This document shows positions 61,851 through 64,000 of a stretch of DNA of 64,000 bases, piece by piece. Positions within the stretch are counted from its first letter, which is position 1. Each line of letters begins with the position of its first letter. Location: positions 41,672,362 to 41,736,361 of the forward strand of contig CM049307.1 in assembly GCA_026874595.1 (NCBI GenBank), read 5' to 3'. The position numbers and the translations under genes are program-made. The notes under the pieces were generated by a model. It had not been told where the DNA came from and did no database searches. It saw only the letters and a list, made by a program, of their open reading frames with translations. The DNA is from Sipunculus nudus. Taxonomy: Eukaryota; Annelida; Sipuncula; Golfingiida; Sipunculidae.

Positions 61851-62814
61851 GGCTGACCAGGCTTAGGTGAGAAAGGCAGTTGCCCCGAGTGAACAAATTG
61901 CTGGCTCAAGCTACTGCACTGAGTGAACTCTAGACTTGCACCTGGCTAGACTGAGTGAACTCTTGACCTGTTGCCTAATCTGATACACTTGCCAGTCTGC
62001 CAAAGCTATAAATAGATCTCGGCTAACCTTTAGCCTGTTGCCAAATCTGAAATAGCTGGCAGTCTGCCAAGCTATTTAACCTAAAATCTAAATGTCTAGT
62101 GGCATGATGTAATAGATTTTGGATAAACTGGTGCCAGGCTAGCTGAAACTGCTTCACACAGCTAACATAAATGTGTTAACAAAAATGACTCAATTAAATC
62201 TCCATATTTCAGCCAAAAATCATTCATGTGGCACCATTAAAGACAATTATTATAAGAATTATTGTAGGGATTATTCTTGTAAAATATTAAACAAACTGGC
62301 TTCAGTGGTGTCAGTAGAAAAACTTTTTGCAGGTTTATAACTCATAGATACAGCAAACTGGCTAAGTTCAGCTTCCCGTAACTCAGCCAAAAGCACTGAA
62401 TCAAAACCATTTGAACAAACCTGAATTATCAACATCTGAGGATAATTAATGTGTGAGATTTAAGAATTTGGCTCAGTGGTTTTTGAGAAGATCTTTGTAA
62501 CCATTGAGCTAAAATGGGCCGTTAAGGCATACGACTAAATTCAGCTTCCCATAACTTGACCAAAATCACTAAACAGAGACCATTTGAACAAACTTCAGAA
62601 AGCACTACCGTAGGATAATTTCTGTGTGATATTAAACAATTTGGCCATATGGTTTCAGAGAGGAAGTTTTTTTTGTAGCCCTCAGTATGATACGGGCACT
62701 GATGACCCCTGTACAAACTAGAATATCAGCAAAAGCTGATAAAAGCCCTCAGCCAAAAGAACAGTGTTTATAGGTGGTTACAGTAACAAGTACAAAATAT
62801 TTGTTGTCATTTGG
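61851..62814. repeat. Degenerate repeats
   Basis: Short repeats such as CTGGCAGTCTGCCAA (two copies, ~61990-62070) and CTAAATTCAGCTTCCCATAAC-like blocks (~62360 and ~62535) show an old ~175-bp duplication. No gene is seen. Confidence 0.4.
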
Positions 62815-64000
62815 ATGTATATCTGTACATGTCTTAGTTATAAATTTAAATTGAAGAGGTATATACTATGTTTCATAACAATCCACCAAATGCTTCCTGA
62901 GAAATAAACTCCTAAGTTATTTCCTATTCTAAGCTCTGTGACCTCCATAAGTCAGTCAAGAACACCCATCTTTAAATTTTACCAAAATATTGTAAATGTG
63001 CAATAGCACTGAAAAAAATGAACTTCCTGTGTTGAATACCTTTGGAGATATCCCGCACAAAAGGCCAAAGTTTAAAATCCGAGAAAAATTCATTAAAAAT
63101 CAGAAAGAGTTGGTGGTGCCCCCAAACTTGTGCAGCAGGTACAGACCATCAGTCCCAATGATCATAGTAAGATCCAATGGTTCCTGAGAAATTAGCTGCT
63201 AAGTATTTGTCTGTAATCAACTCTAAAATGTATAAAATTAGGTAAAGGTCACCCATCTTTGAACTTGACCAAGATTTTGTCGATATACATCATCACCAAA
63301 GAATGAAAATTTCTGTGGTGAATCCTTTTTAGAGATATCCTGCCCACAAGGCCAAATTTAAAAAATCCGATAAAAGTTTGTATAAAATCAGAAATTGCAG
63401 GTGGTGCCACCTAACTTGTGGAGCAGGTACAGACTTTCAGTCCAAATGACCTTAGTAAGTTTTGTAACAATCCACACAATGGTTCCTAAGAAATAAGCTT
63501 CTAAGTGTTTTTCTATAATCAGCTATAAAACGTAGAAAAATAGGTCAAGGTAAGCCCATCTTAGAACTTGACCAAGATTTTGTCAATATACATCTTCACC
63601 GAAGAAATAAAATTCCTACGGTGAATCCTTTTAGAGATATCCTGCTCACAATTCCAAAGTTGAAAAATCTGATAAAAATTCATTAAAAATCAGAAATAGT
63701 AGGTGGCGCCACCAAACTTGTGTAGCAAGTACAGACTATCAGTCCCAATAATCATAGTAAGTTTTGTGAAAATCCAGCTAATGGTTCCTGAGTAATAAGT
63801 GTCTAAGTGTTTTTCTATAATCAGCTCTAAAATGTAGAAAAATAGGTCAAGGTCACCCATCTTGGAACTTGACAGAGATTTTGTCGATATACTCTTTTAC
63901 CAAGGAAATTAAATTCTGACGGTGAATCCTTTTCGAGATATCCTGCTCACAAGTTAATGGACGCCGGACGGACGGACAGCTTGGGTGACAACAATAGCCC
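62815..64000 (+). repeat. Tandem array, ~293-bp units, truncated by the window end
   Basis: Four units carry GGTGGTGCC/GGTGGCGCCACC, then AAACTTGTG.AGCA.GTACAGAC at about 63113, 63400 and 63702, with an older unit before. Each also has GGTCA..CACCCATCTT.GAACTTGACC and TTTAGAGATATCCTGC. Near the end is GGACGCCGGACGGACGGACAG, the kind of terminus seen in dispersed bivalve repeats. The period is about twice that of the 145-bp family. The short ORF at 62996 is part of the repeat, not a gene. Confidence 0.7.

Overview
The window is eukaryotic nuclear DNA. It is AT-rich and intron-rich, with long (AT)n, (GA)n and G/C homopolymer tracts and many short non-autonomous transposons. Gene density is low. 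Several repeats look like families described from bivalves: Helitron-like elements with a tandem-repeat core resembling 'pearl' elements, and a dispersed element rich in GTCC/GGAC runs. A bivalve or other mollusc is therefore the most likely source. That is inferred from repeat character, not from a search.

Layout. (1) 1-12800: the 3' half of a + strand gene for a coiled-coil protein. Seven exons can be placed between 789 and 10568 and their splice phases agree exactly. (2) 17012-17354: a second possible last exon for the same gene. It starts with the same phase and a similar W-L-x-W-K peptide but continues into a Ser/Asp-rich acidic tail. (3) 18300-45100: mostly repeats, microsatellites, a solo-LTR-like sequence, inverted-repeat structures and a few weak coding candidates. 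The best of these is a minus-strand exon at 34071-34246. (4) 45199-46053: an intact single-exon gene for an acidic protein of 284 residues, tentatively PERCC1-like. (5) 51940-52947: an intact single-exon gene for a protein with two B-boxes, no RING and a C-terminal membrane anchor. (6) 60731-61007: the last coding exon of a minus-strand gene whose other exons were not found. (7) 61490-64000: tandem-repeat arrays that run off the window end.

The repeats explain much of the rest. Two Helitron-like elements lie at 1749-2856 and 32412-33423 in opposite orientations, with matching ends. Their ~145-bp core unit carries a conserved 12-bp palindrome, GGTGGCGCCACC, which recurs in the arrays at 61.5-64 kb and also inside a coding exon of the first gene. 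Other families are a 5-bp-TSD element (two copies), a near-palindromic foldback family (three copies), pogo-like elements inserted in or beside (AT)n tracts, and a 48-bp perfect palindrome inside a 2.8-kb inverted-repeat structure. No operon logic applies, and I see no functional link between the separate genes.
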